From positions 110,001-174,000 of the forward strand of contig CP033464.1 in assembly GCA_007833815.1 (NCBI GenBank): a stretch of DNA of 64,000 nucleotides. The letters run 5' to 3'. Shown one piece after another: positions 17,949 through 25,529 of the stretch. The notes under the pieces were generated by a model. The model was not told the DNA's origin. It saw only the letters and a list, made by a program, of their open reading frames with translations, and ran no database searches. Source of the DNA: Brevibacillus laterosporus. GTDB taxonomy: Bacteria > Bacillota > Bacilli > Brevibacillales > Brevibacillaceae. The position numbers were made by a program, and so were the translations under genes. The stretch's first letter is position 1. Every line of letters starts with the position of its first letter.

Positions 17949-18075
17949 TTAATCTCTTTGGGAATCCTCCATTGGTAAACGGACTTCAAATATAGTGCGT
18001 ATTAAATTACTTTCAGGAGTAATCGTCCCATTGTGTTGCTCTACTATATTCTTCGCAATGAATAAGCCGAACCGT
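17949..18075 (-). pseudogene. C-terminal stump of a sensor histidine kinase (VanS-like by context)
   Basis: The minus strand reads RFGLFIAKNIVEQHNG, then TITPESNLIRTIFEVRLPMED and a stop at 17949. This is the last part of a HATPase domain (G2 box and final strand) with nothing upstream: the frame meets a TAG about 15 bases beyond 18075. Only ~40 residues remain, so the gene is 5'-deleted. Its position immediately upstream of vanY and vanZ suggests the remnant of a VanS sensor; the sequence alone only shows a histidine kinase. Confidence 0.75.
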
Positions 18076-18206
18076 TTGAAAGGCTATGACTACTAAGAAG
18101 CAATGGGTAAAATCACAGAATAAAAAGGGGATTACTATGAAGTTTGGTTGCAAAATTTCATGAAAATAAGCAAAATGGTTGCAGAGATGATTGTCAAGAA
18201 AAAGAA

Positions 18207-18236
18207 TGAAAACCCTCCCGATTAAGGAGAGTTTTC
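18207..18236 (-). terminator. Hairpin, possible terminator of the small genes at 18.3-18.8 kb
   Basis: GAAAACCCTCCC pairs with GGAGAGTTTTC with one bulge. On the minus strand it is followed by ATTCTTTTTC. The surrounding 18076-18296 has no other supported gene, only a segment resembling the start of the phage-type gene at 15869. Confidence 0.45.
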
Positions 18237-18296
18237 ATATACAAATCAATTACTTCTAGTGGCCCCAATAAGTTCTGCACTTATAGACCTACTTTA

Positions 18297-18479
18297 TTAA
18301 TCTGTAGATTTATTGGTTTTTTGTTGAGAGAAAAGTCTATTGTGGCTTTCTTCAATGCGTCTTCGCTTCCTGTCTCCATCTTTACTGTTTAGAAGTTTAT
18401 CAAGAAATTCTTCTACAGTTTTAGAACCGTCATGATACATATCATGAAGTGTTTTCCTCTTTTTGGCTGCTATCCCCAT
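18297..18479 (-). CDS. Small charged protein overlapping the GAF fragment
   Basis: 60 residues from ATG 18479 (MGIAAKKRKTLHDMYHDGSK), preceded by GAAAGGTGG inside the end of the GAF reading frame, so the two overlap by 38 bases and could be translationally coupled. It is rich in Lys/Arg and Asp/Glu, with helical stretches and no hydrophobic segment. No family recognised. Since the upstream gene is truncated, this may itself be a leftover. Confidence 0.45.
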   Translation of the reverse strand: MGIAAKKRKTLHDMYHDGSKTVEEFLDKLLNSKDGDRKRRRIEESHNRLFSQQKTNKSTD

Positions 18480-18828
18480 TGATTTCACCACCTTTCTCTC
18501 GTTGACACAAGGCATCCATCATCTGTTCGTCTTGCAGAAGACCAAATAATGAATTCGCAAAATATTCTAGATAGTCCTGATCATCTTTAACAAATGAATT
18601 TGGTTCCTCACCATCAATACTAAGGACTCCTATAACTATTTTATCACATTTTATAGGTACACAAATCAATGAATGGTAAGTCTTTTTAGCCTTTGGATGT
18701 CTCCTAAATCGATCCCCAGCAGCTGTTACATCACCCGAGAAATAACTTTCTCCATTTTTAAAAGCAAAGCCAGCAGCAGTTTCTAAACTTAATCGTAAAA
18801 TCTTTTTTTGAGTAAAATAAAAAAACGG
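18442..18828 (-). pseudogene. 5'-truncated GAF-domain protein
   Basis: The frame reads KILRLSLETAAGFAFKNGES, YFSGDVTAAGDRFRRHPKAKKT and ICVPIKCDKIVIGVLSIDG down to the stop at 18442, the C-terminal two thirds of a GAF domain. No start codon with a ribosome binding site is seen upstream, and the frame runs back into the terminator of the SIMPL gene at 18826-18852. The N-terminal part has therefore probably been lost by a deletion joining it to that terminator. Ligand unknown. Confidence 0.7.
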
Positions 18829-18852
18829 AGTGACTGTTAAAAGTCTCCTCCG
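18826..18852 (-). terminator. Terminator of the SIMPL-domain gene
   Basis: On the minus strand CGGAGGAGACT-TTTAAC-AGTCACTCCG (one mismatch) is followed by TTTTTTTATTTT, 22 bases after the stop at 18874. Confidence 0.8.
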
Positions 18853-18873
18853 ATTTTCATTTCTTATGGGATT

Positions 18874-19611
18874 CTACTCAATTTCAAACTGCACAGTAAC
18901 AGTAGTTTCTACTTTAATCTGTCCGGTAGAAATAGAACTTCCTCTCGGTGAATCCTGTAGAGACATTTCGCTCTTCGCCAGCATATATGGACGCTCTACA
19001 GCATTGCTTTCAGAAATGGTCAGTACTTTTTTCACTGTCACACCAGCTGCCTTTGCTAAAGCTTCTGCTTTAGCTTTTGCATTTTGCACCGCTAGCGTTA
19101 AGGCTTGCCCTTCATATTGTGCTTGTTTATCTGTACTCAACTGAACCGTATCAATTCGATTCGCTCCCGCTTCCGATAACTTATCAAGTAAATTACCAAT
19201 CTTATTTAGATTACGATACGTTACTTTTACGATATGTTGACTTTTGTAACCAGTCAAAACAGGGCCTGCTTTATCATCATAATTGTATTGTGGGTTGGTT
19301 GAAAATTGGATGGTTTGAACTTCCTTTTCAGATAATCCATCCTGTTTCAACACCTTTTCCACTGCAGCAAAAATCTTTGCGTTCTTCTCTTGAGCTTCCT
19401 TTGCCGTTTTAGCGTCTGTCTCTACTCCTACTTGGAGATAGGCCACATCTGGATCAATGGATATACTACCTATCCCTGTAACACTAATGTTACGGGTTAC
19501 CTGTACCTCTTGAGCATGTGCGGCAGGTACAGAAGCGAATAAACTCCCCCCTGTTAATAATCCAACCGTCAGAAAGGACGCCACTACTTTATTCATTGCC
19601 TTTTTTCTCAT
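18874..19611 (-). CDS. Secreted SIMPL-domain (DUF541) protein
   Basis: About 245 residues from ATG 19611, which has GAAAGGTGG at good spacing; GTG 19623 and ATG 19617 are alternatives. A signal peptide (NKVVASFLTVGLLTGGSLF) ends near AHAQE. The mature protein matches the SIMPL/YggE family: ISVTGIGSISIDPDVAYLQVGV, TNPQYNYDDKAGPVLTGYKSQH, ALTLAVQNAKAKAEALAKAAGV and a closing EVETTVTVQFEIE-type strand. E. coli YggE lowers oxidative stress; the mechanism is poorly known. It is a single-gene unit. Confidence 0.85.
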   Translation of the reverse strand: MRKKAMNKVVASFLTVGLLTGGSLFASVPAAHAQEVQVTRNISVTGIGSISIDPDVAYLQVGVETDAKTAKEAQEKNAKIFAAVEKVLKQDGLSEKEVQTIQFSTNPQYNYDDKAGPVLTGYKSQHIVKVTYRNLNKIGNLLDKLSEAGANRIDTVQLSTDKQAQYEGQALTLAVQNAKAKAEALAKAAGVTVKKVLTISESNAVERPYMLAKSEMSLQDSPRGSSISTGQIKVETTVTVQFEIE

Positions 19612-19725
19612 AATCATTGCCACCTTTCACTCCTCCGCTCTCTTTTTCAGCATTCTGCTAATCTACGTATTAACTAAATCACTGCTTTGACGAACCTTTT
19701 GTTTCATTCGTTTCAGCAGAAATGA

Positions 19726-20724
19726 TCACGCACTGCCTCGTGTGATAAATTTCAACGGTAGCTCTACCTTTTTAGGGACTACTGGGCTATCTGTTGGCTC
19801 TTGTCCACGCATAGGAATTTGCTCGATAAATAGCTGAAAAGCAACCTTTCCTGCTTCAAAACTGGGTACACTCATGGTGGTTAAATCAAGAATACTAGCC
19901 AATGGCAAATTATCGAAGCCAATGATAGCCAAATCTTCCGGAATGCGCCATCCTAGCTTTTTTGCTTCTGTTATCATACCTGCTGCTGGCAAATCTCCTG
20001 CAACTAATATCGCTTGTGGACGTTCTTTTAGTTGAGCTAATTGTTGCACCACCTGCGAACCATCCTCCATCTGATAGCAATTTTCAAAAACCCATTCCGG
20101 ACGAACGCGTTCCCCCAAATCTGTTACACCTTCTATATAAGCCTGCATACGCTTTTGGCCATTATGCGTGCCACTAGTACCCAGAGAAAAACCAATATGT
20201 CGATAACCTTTCTCTACTAAATAACGAAAGCATTCCTTCGTGCCTTTATACCGATCAACATGCACATAAGAAATGACTTCGCTATCTACCTTCTCACAAG
20301 CAACAATAGGACCATACGATGCATACGGCTCCACCATCTCCCACTCGCCTTTTCTAGAAACGATTATCACTCCGTCAATTTGTTTGGATTTCAGCATATC
20401 CAACACACGTTTTTCTTCGGTTTGAACATAATTTGTTTGGCATAAAATTAATCGGTAGTTATTCAATAATGCCTGCTCAGCGATTCCTTCCAACACCATT
20501 CCAGAAAAGGGATGATTTACAAACGGTAATAGTACCGCTACCATTCCTGTTTTTCCTTTTACCAAATGAACAGCATTACTATTAGGCGAGTAATTTAGCT
20601 TATGCACAGCATCCCAGACAGATTGACGCTTGGCTTCCTGTACATAGGGGTGATTGTTAAGAACCCGTGAAACGGTTGTGATTGATACACCTGCAAGCTC
20701 GGCTATCTGTTTTATATTAGCCAT
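19726..20724 (-). CDS. LacI/GalR-family transcriptional regulator
   Basis: 332 residues. The N-terminal helix-turn-helix reads MANIKQIAELAGVSITTVSRVLNNHPYV, with the hinge-helix region NSNAVHLVKGKTG. It is followed by a periplasmic-binding-protein-like effector domain (MVAVLLPFVNHPFSGMVLEGI, DGVIIVSRKGEWE, AIIGFDNLPLA). It stands alone and is divergent from the HAD phosphatase gene at 20938, a possible target. The effector, presumably a sugar or sugar phosphate, cannot be named from the sequence. Confidence 0.88.
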   Translation of the reverse strand: MANIKQIAELAGVSITTVSRVLNNHPYVQEAKRQSVWDAVHKLNYSPNSNAVHLVKGKTGMVAVLLPFVNHPFSGMVLEGIAEQALLNNYRLILCQTNYVQTEEKRVLDMLKSKQIDGVIIVSRKGEWEMVEPYASYGPIVACEKVDSEVISYVHVDRYKGTKECFRYLVEKGYRHIGFSLGTSGTHNGQKRMQAYIEGVTDLGERVRPEWVFENCYQMEDGSQVVQQLAQLKERPQAILVAGDLPAAGMITEAKKLGWRIPEDLAIIGFDNLPLASILDLTTMSVPSFEAGKVAFQLFIEQIPMRGQEPTDSPVVPKKVELPLKFITRGSA

Positions 20725-20853
20725 GTGTCATCCCCCCTCTCTCCATTGTAAAATAAGCCTTTTCTAGATGCCAACATTCTCTCTGTTATAAAAAATGTAA
20801 AGAATTCTCTTGACCTGAAATGCTTTTCATACTGTATGGTTAGTCTTGTCAGT

Positions 20854-20898
20854 ACCACTTGACGTCGGCGTGACCTTTGGGCGTTACGGCGTAGTGGT
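20854..20898 (+). other. GC-rich hairpin in the leader of the HAD phosphatase gene
   Basis: ACCACT at 20854-20859 pairs with AGTGGT at 20893-20898, enclosing CGTGAC and GTTACG that pair around CTTTGGGC. It is richer in G+C than its surroundings, lies 40 bases before the start codon and matches no riboswitch that I recognise. Confidence 0.4.
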
Positions 20899-20937
20899 TT
20901 CACCTACGACCAACTAGAAAAAGCGGAGGAAAAACAA

Positions 20938-21714
20938 GTGGAGAGAAAAATCGTATTTTTTGATGTCGATGGAACCTTACTAACAGAAGATAAGCAATTG
21001 CTAGCAAGCACCCGTGACGCTGTACGTCGATTACGTGAAAATGGAATCTATACAGCTATCGCTTCAGGTCGCATGCCCAAGCAATTAGAAGAGATATGTA
21101 GCCAATTGGATATTCATTCTTATGTTTCCATAAATGGTCAATATGTTGTATTTGAAGGGGAAGAAATCTATAGCAACCCGATTCCACTTGAACAATTAAC
21201 TGATTTAACCACACTTGCTAACGACCACGGACATGTTCTTACTTATGTAAATCATGAAATACTATGTGCCAATCATCTTGATGATCCTCGTTTGGATGAA
21301 ATTTACGGGGAATTACAATTGGCTAAACCCTTACTTGACCCTGACTACTACAAACAAAACCCGATTTATCAAAGCATCATCTTCTGCTCACCAGAGCCTG
21401 CCAAAGAGTATCTAGAGCGCTTTCCGCAATTGGGCTTTATTCACTGGCATGATTATGCGCTAGATATTATTCCATTGGGTTGTTCTAAAGCAGTCGGAAT
21501 TCAAAAAATGCTGGAACACGGGCAATTTTCTCTAGAGCACACCTATGCCTTTGGTGACGGTTTAAATGATTTAGAAATGCTTGAAACCGTAGGACATGGT
21601 GTAGCTATGGGTAATGCCGTCCCAGAAGCCAAGCAAAAAGCACGTTACGTAACAGCAAGCTGCAATGAAGATGGAATTGCCCAAGGGTTAACCATGCTTG
21701 GATTACTAGATTAA
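20938..21714 (+). CDS. Cof-type HAD-IIB phosphatase
   Basis: 258 residues from GTG 20938, which has GGAGG eight bases upstream. HAD motifs: I FFDVDGTLL (nucleophile Asp, acid/base Asp), II IASGR, III lysine in LGCSKAVGIQ, IV FGDGLNDLEML. The C2B-type cap lies between motifs II and III. Such enzymes dephosphorylate sugar phosphates or flavin/pyridoxal intermediates in the cytosol; the substrate is not predictable here. The gene is divergent from a LacI regulator with a 213-bp shared upstream region containing TTGACC and a GC-rich hairpin. Confidence 0.88.
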   Translation: MERKIVFFDVDGTLLTEDKQLLASTRDAVRRLRENGIYTAIASGRMPKQLEEICSQLDIHSYVSINGQYVVFEGEEIYSNPIPLEQLTDLTTLANDHGHVLTYVNHEILCANHLDDPRLDEIYGELQLAKPLLDPDYYKQNPIYQSIIFCSPEPAKEYLERFPQLGFIHWHDYALDIIPLGCSKAVGIQKMLEHGQFSLEHTYAFGDGLNDLEMLETVGHGVAMGNAVPEAKQKARYVTASCNEDGIAQGLTMLGLLD

Positions 21715-21735
21715 TTATTAAATAGAAGCTTGCTC

Positions 21736-21775
21736 AAAAAAGCCGTTTTCTCTGCATACAGAAAACGGCTTTTTC
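21736..21775. terminator. Bidirectional terminator between convergent genes
   Basis: AAAAAGCCGTTTTCT pairs with AGAAAACGGCTTTTT. T-runs flank both sides, serving the HAD gene (+) and the secreted-protein gene ending at 21778 (-). Confidence 0.88.
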
Positions 21776-21777
21776 TT

Positions 21778-22338
21778 CTATTGTCTTGTTACCTGTTTCA
21801 CTTTATCAATCATCTGATTCGGTGTTAATCCGTTTAATTCAGCAATCCCATACCCCTCTAGGGCTACCGTTCTCCCCTCAAACACAGGATAGATTCCTTG
21901 CCAAATATCCACGGTGGTGAAGTTGTTAGAATCTATTTTTTTTAAAAACAAAAAATACTCACCATCCCCAAGTGCCCCTGGATACTGTAAATTTAGTGGG
22001 TCACGAGCCTCAGGTTTAGGTTCCAATCCATAAAATACAATCTTAACTTGTTTCGCAACGCTCCCCTTCACTGCCGTCTTCACTTGAAAGGTTTGTATAT
22101 ATTTGACAACCTTTCTTCCTTGTACAGAACGATCGGTAGCTTGTTCATTCACATTTTCCAGAGGTGTTGCGTAAATAATAGCCTGAGACAGACTGGTTAG
22201 TTCTTTGACAGAACGGATATTTCCTTCGTTCTGGATAACCTGCGTGTGATGTGCATGATGAAGGGTGTTCCCTACAGCTTCCCCCCATTCTGAATTTCCA
22301 AGCATCAATACTGCTAGTATCCAACTGCTATACCACAT
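21778..22338 (-). CDS. Secreted protein of unknown function
   Basis: 186 residues. The first ~20 (MWYSSWILAVLMLGNSEWGEA) look like a short signal peptide. The mature part has ELTSLSQAIIYATPLENVNE, then beta-rich KYIQTFQVKTAVKGSVAKQVKIVFYG, and GALGDGEYFLFLKKIDSNNF, a layout seen in various Bacillales exported proteins that I cannot name. Start ATG 22338 is preceded by CAGGAGG. A cre-type palindrome lies about 71-85 bases upstream, so expression may respond to CcpA or a LacI-family regulator. Confidence 0.6.
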   Translation of the reverse strand: MWYSSWILAVLMLGNSEWGEAVGNTLHHAHHTQVIQNEGNIRSVKELTSLSQAIIYATPLENVNEQATDRSVQGRKVVKYIQTFQVKTAVKGSVAKQVKIVFYGLEPKPEARDPLNLQYPGALGDGEYFLFLKKIDSNNFTTVDIWQGIYPVFEGRTVALEGYGIAELNGLTPNQMIDKVKQVTRQ

Positions 22339-22409
22339 GTTGTGCCTCCTGAACTCTCATGTTGCTGTTATTATGTTCCAGCACATTAAAAATATGTACA
22401 AAAGAGCTG

Positions 22410-22423
22410 TGTAACCGGTTACA
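22410..22423. promoter_or_regulatory. Perfect cre-type palindrome at the end of the DeoR gene
   Basis: TGTAACCGGTTACA fits every defined position of the CcpA cre consensus (TGWAANCGNTNWCA) and extends to a perfect 16-bp palindrome at 22409-22424. It overlaps the DeoR stop codon and lies upstream of the leftward gene starting at 22338. RbsR or another LacI-family protein could also use it. Confidence 0.6.
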
Positions 22424-23210
22424 CCTGGGAAGCAACCAACCACTTCACTTGCCATTCTTGACATTTATCTGCCCAATCCTCTGGTATTTCTCTATCACAA
22501 ATAATCGTTTGGATGTCTTTTATGTCTGTAATTTTAATAAAACTTTGTACGTCTAATTTGGACTGATCACACAACACAATACACTCATTTGAATTCTCCA
22601 AAAATTTGCGAACTAAAAAGGCTCGTTCAGCATCATGATGACTCATGCCCTTTTGTAAGGATAGCCCATCTACACACAAGAAAGCTTTATCTGCATGAAA
22701 ATAGTCCATCATTTTCTCGGTCATTAGTCCACATACACGAGCATGCTTCGGATGTACCTTTCCACCTAAAAAATATATATCTCCTGTAAAATCATCCTTC
22801 TTTTCATGAATAAAAAAGGCTTGCAATAATCGAACGGAACTGGTGATTATCGTCACGTTTTGTTTTTCTAATAAATAGGGCAACATATATAGTGAAATGA
22901 TTCCATCATCTAGTATTACGTTCTCACCATGTTGAACCATTTGCGCTGCTGCTTGCGCTATTCCTTTTACACTACTGAGGCAAATTTCTGGGTCATCTTT
23001 ATAAGAAAGTAACTCAACGTCTCCCCCCATTTTTACGGCTCCTCCATAGACACGCTTGAGCCTCTGTTCCTGTTCTAGCTCTTCTAAATACCGACGTACT
23101 GATTCTGAGGATACTTGTAGCTTTTCTACTAACTCTATTGTTTTTACTTTTCCTTCTTGTTGTAGTAATGCTAAGATGAGCTCCTTTCGTTCCTCTCCTA
23201 TTAAAGACAC
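22419..23210 (-). CDS. DeoR-family regulator, divergent from psuK
   Basis: 263 residues. The N-terminal DeoR helix-turn-helix reads RKELILALLQQEGKVKTIELVEKLQVSSESVRRYLEELE, followed by RVYGGAV and a sugar-phosphate sensing domain (ILDDGIISLYMLPYL, TIITSSVRLL, IYFLGGKVHPKHARVCGLMT, DKAFLCVDGLSLQKG, CIVLCDQSKLD). Its position head-to-head with psuK-psuG and the two pairs of direct repeats between them suggest it represses those genes and itself, with a phosphorylated sugar such as pseudouridine 5'-phosphate or ribose 5-phosphate as possible signal. The effector is inferred. Confidence 0.85.
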   Translation of the reverse strand: MSLIGEERKELILALLQQEGKVKTIELVEKLQVSSESVRRYLEELEQEQRLKRVYGGAVKMGGDVELLSYKDDPEICLSSVKGIAQAAAQMVQHGENVILDDGIISLYMLPYLLEKQNVTIITSSVRLLQAFFIHEKKDDFTGDIYFLGGKVHPKHARVCGLMTEKMMDYFHADKAFLCVDGLSLQKGMSHHDAERAFLVRKFLENSNECIVLCDQSKLDVQSFIKITDIKDIQTIICDREIPEDWADKCQEWQVKWLVASQV

Positions 23211-23251
23211 ACCAAACCGCCCCTTTTCGCCTCTTTTTGTTATTGTAACTC

Positions 23252-23280
23252 AACTTTTGTTTTTCTGATAGACTTTTGCT
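23252..23280. promoter_or_regulatory. Operator-like direct repeat pair, DeoR-proximal
   Basis: AACTTTTGTT (23252-23261) and GACTTTTGCT (23271-23280) are spaced 19 bases start to start, two helical turns, and separated by TTTCTGATA. The same arrangement recurs at 23372-23400. Confidence 0.6.
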
Positions 23281-23371
23281 TAGATAGTAGAGCGTCTCCT
23301 ACTGTAAGGAGCCAGCAGATCATCGTTATGATGTTTTTTTCCTATCATACTTCATAAATAATCGCTTTACA

Positions 23372-23400
23372 AACTTTTGTTTAAATGATAAACTTTTGTT
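23372..23400. promoter_or_regulatory. Operator-like direct repeat pair, psuK-proximal
   Basis: AACTTTTGTT occurs twice (23372-23381 and 23391-23400), again 19 bases apart with TGATA before the second copy. The second repeat ends just before the psuK ribosome binding site, so a bound protein would block transcription or translation initiation of psuK. Confidence 0.65.
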
Positions 23401-23417
23401 GAAAGGAGGAGTGTCAC

Positions 23418-24512
23418 ATGGATAAAGAACAAAAAATCTTGCACTATATCCGTTTGAATCCCTTCATCAGTCAACAAGATTTAGCGAATAAAATGGGCAT
23501 TTCCCGTTCAGCGGTAGCAGGGTATATTGCCACAATGATGAAACAAGGCCAGATTAAAGGAAGAGCCTACGTTTTAAAAGAAGAAGCTTCCATCACTTGC
23601 CTTGGGGGAGCCAATCTGGATCGCAAGGCTCGCAGTAAACAACACGTCAAACTGCACTCTTCCAATCCAGTCAGCATCTCTTCATCATGTGGAGGGGTTG
23701 CCAGAAACATTGCCGAAAATTTGGGTCGCCTTGGTTGTGTCACCTCACTTATTACAAGCGTAGGTAACGACAAGGAGGGCGAATGGGTTCTTGCCGAAAC
23801 CAAACAACACGGCGTAGACGTTAGTCAATCCTGGATGCTCTCTGCTGAACAAACAGGTACTTACACAGCTCTACTTGATGTAGATGGTGAAATGTTCGTC
23901 TCCCTTGCCAACATGGATATTTATGAAAAAGTAACAACCGAGATGATTGCAGAGAAATGGACTCATATCGTTGCTTCCGACATTGTGCTTCTAGATACGA
24001 ACTTACCTGAGGAAGTTTTGGCATACATGATTACACGTTGCCATGATGAGAACATCACTTTGTATATCGATCCCGTCTCTTCAGCCAAAGCAATGAAACT
24101 ACCAGATTCTCTCAAGGGTGTCACAAGCATTTTACCTAATCAGGAAGAAGCTGAGATTCTATCTGGTATGAAAATTAACAATGTAGAAGATGTCAAAACA
24201 GCATGCCAGTTGATTCGAAAACGTGGTGTTCTCCATGTCATCGTAACCATGGGTGAACAAGGTATTTTTGTCTCATCCGCTGAACATGAAGTTTTACTTC
24301 CACCATATCCAGTTGATGTAGTTGATGTAACCGGTGCTGGTGATGCCTTCGCCTCGGGTCTGTTGCATGGTGTTCTACATGGTGAAGAAATATTAGACGC
24401 TTGCCGCTTAGGTCTTGCTGCATCAGCTCTTACGTTAGTAACAGAACAATCGGTCTCTCCCGAATTACAACCGGAAAAACTATATCAGTTCGTAAAGGAG
24501 AATGCACAATGA
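23418..24512 (+). CDS. psuK: Pseudouridine kinase with N-terminal winged helix
   Basis: 364 residues. The first ~55 form a winged helix ([23 protein letters not shown]), then a PfkB/ribokinase-type kinase: [15 protein letters not shown], the glycine motif [16 protein letters not shown], and the anion-hole/catalytic motif [16 protein letters not shown]. PsuK phosphorylates pseudouridine to its 5'-phosphate; the HTH-kinase fusion is usual in this family. AAAGGAGGAG precedes the ATG. The stop overlaps the psuG start (ATGA), so the two are translationally coupled. The fused HTH could let the kinase bind DNA, possibly at the repeats upstream. Confidence 0.92.
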   Translation: MDKEQKILHYIRLNPFISQQDLANKMGISRSAVAGYIATMMKQGQIKGRAYVLKEEASITCLGGANLDRKARSKQHVKLHSSNPVSISSSCGGVARNIAENLGRLGCVTSLITSVGNDKEGEWVLAETKQHGVDVSQSWMLSAEQTGTYTALLDVDGEMFVSLANMDIYEKVTTEMIAEKWTHIVASDIVLLDTNLPEEVLAYMITRCHDENITLYIDPVSSAKAMKLPDSLKGVTSILPNQEEAEILSGMKINNVEDVKTACQLIRKRGVLHVIVTMGEQGIFVSSAEHEVLLPPYPVDVVDVTGAGDAFASGLLHGVLHGEEILDACRLGLAASALTLVTEQSVSPELQPEKLYQFVKENAQ

Positions 24513-25429
24513 AAAACTACCTAACTTTTACTGAAGAGGTTGCACACGCCCTAGAAAATAAATTACCGATCGTCGCTTTGGAAACAACTATTATCTCTCA
24601 CGGAATGCCTTACCCACAAAACATTGAAATGGCTAAAAAAGTAGAGCAAATCATCCGCGATAATGGTGCCGTACCAGCTACTATTGGTATCATGGATGGT
24701 AAAATTAAAATTGGTCTAAACGATCAAGAATTAGAAGAATTCGCTACTAACAAATCCGTTGAAAAAGTAAGTCGTCGTGACTTCCCTTACGTCTTGGCAA
24801 CAGGTAAAATTGGAGCGACAACTGTTGCAGGAACTATGATTGCTGCTGAACTAGCTGGTATCGAAATGTTTGCTACAGGTGGTATTGGTGGGGTTCACCG
24901 CGATGGAGAAGTTACGTGGGACGTATCTGCTGACCTAACAGAGCTAGCTAATACTAGCGTAGCCGTGGTTTGCGCAGGTTGCAAATCCATCCTAGATATC
25001 GGACGTACATTAGAATACCTAGAAACGCAAGGGGTACCAGTTGTTGGTTACAAAACAGACGAGTTCCCTTCCTTCTACTCCCGTAAGAGTGGCTACGGCG
25101 TAGACTACAAATTGGACACGCCAGATTCAGTAGCTGCAGTGATGGACATGAAATGGAAGCTAGGCATGCATGGTGGAATGGTAATCTCCAACCCTGTACC
25201 AGAAGAATCTGCTCTTCCATATGATCAGATTGAATCTGTAATCCTGCAAGCTTTAGCTGAAGCCAAAGAAAATAACATCGCTGGTAAAAAAGTAACACCG
25301 TTTTTGCTTTCAAAAGTAAAAGAACTAACAGCAGGCAAAAGCTTGGAAACCAACATTGCACTTGTATATCACAACGCAGAAGTAGCGGCTAAAGTCGCGG
25401 TTGCATTCAAAAATAAACAAAATCAATAA
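24509..25429 (+). CDS. psuG: Pseudouridine-5'-phosphate glycosidase
   Basis: 306 residues from ATG 24509, with AAAGGAG upstream inside the psuK end; an earlier in-frame ATG at 24401 would lie deep in psuK. Family motifs include [65 protein letters not shown] and the catalytic-lysine segment [11 protein letters not shown]. The Mn-dependent enzyme splits pseudouridine 5'-phosphate into uracil and ribose 5-phosphate, the second step after PsuK. The ribose 5-phosphate enters the pentose phosphate pathway. Confidence 0.95.
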   Translation: MKNYLTFTEEVAHALENKLPIVALETTIISHGMPYPQNIEMAKKVEQIIRDNGAVPATIGIMDGKIKIGLNDQELEEFATNKSVEKVSRRDFPYVLATGKIGATTVAGTMIAAELAGIEMFATGGIGGVHRDGEVTWDVSADLTELANTSVAVVCAGCKSILDIGRTLEYLETQGVPVVGYKTDEFPSFYSRKSGYGVDYKLDTPDSVAAVMDMKWKLGMHGGMVISNPVPEESALPYDQIESVILQALAEAKENNIAGKKVTPFLLSKVKELTAGKSLETNIALVYHNAEVAAKVAVAFKNKQNQ

Positions 25430-25458
25430 GATAGTGTTTCATTCACTAATCTTAAAAA

Positions 25459-25498
25459 GGGCAGTTCCAAAAGTGACTTTCTCACTTTGGAACTGCCC
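25459..25498. terminator. Long hairpin terminator after psuG
   Basis: GGGCAGTTCC-AAAAGTGA pairs with TCACTTT-GGAACTGCCC in a stem of about 17 bp. It is followed by TCATTTCTGTTTT on the plus strand and preceded by AAAAA, so it can also serve the convergent transporter gene. Confidence 0.82.
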
Positions 25499-25529
25499 TC
25501 ATTTCTGTTTTAGCTACCTTTTTTGTTCG

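Noticed and set aside
20938-20940. Ordinary ATG start for the HAD gene further downstream
   Set aside because: The HAD nucleophile motif begins within ten residues of the GTG, so a later start would remove it.
24401-24508. Extended start for psuG
   Set aside because: It lies inside psuK; the ATGA overlap at 24509 with AAAGGAG is the normal start and gives the usual family length.
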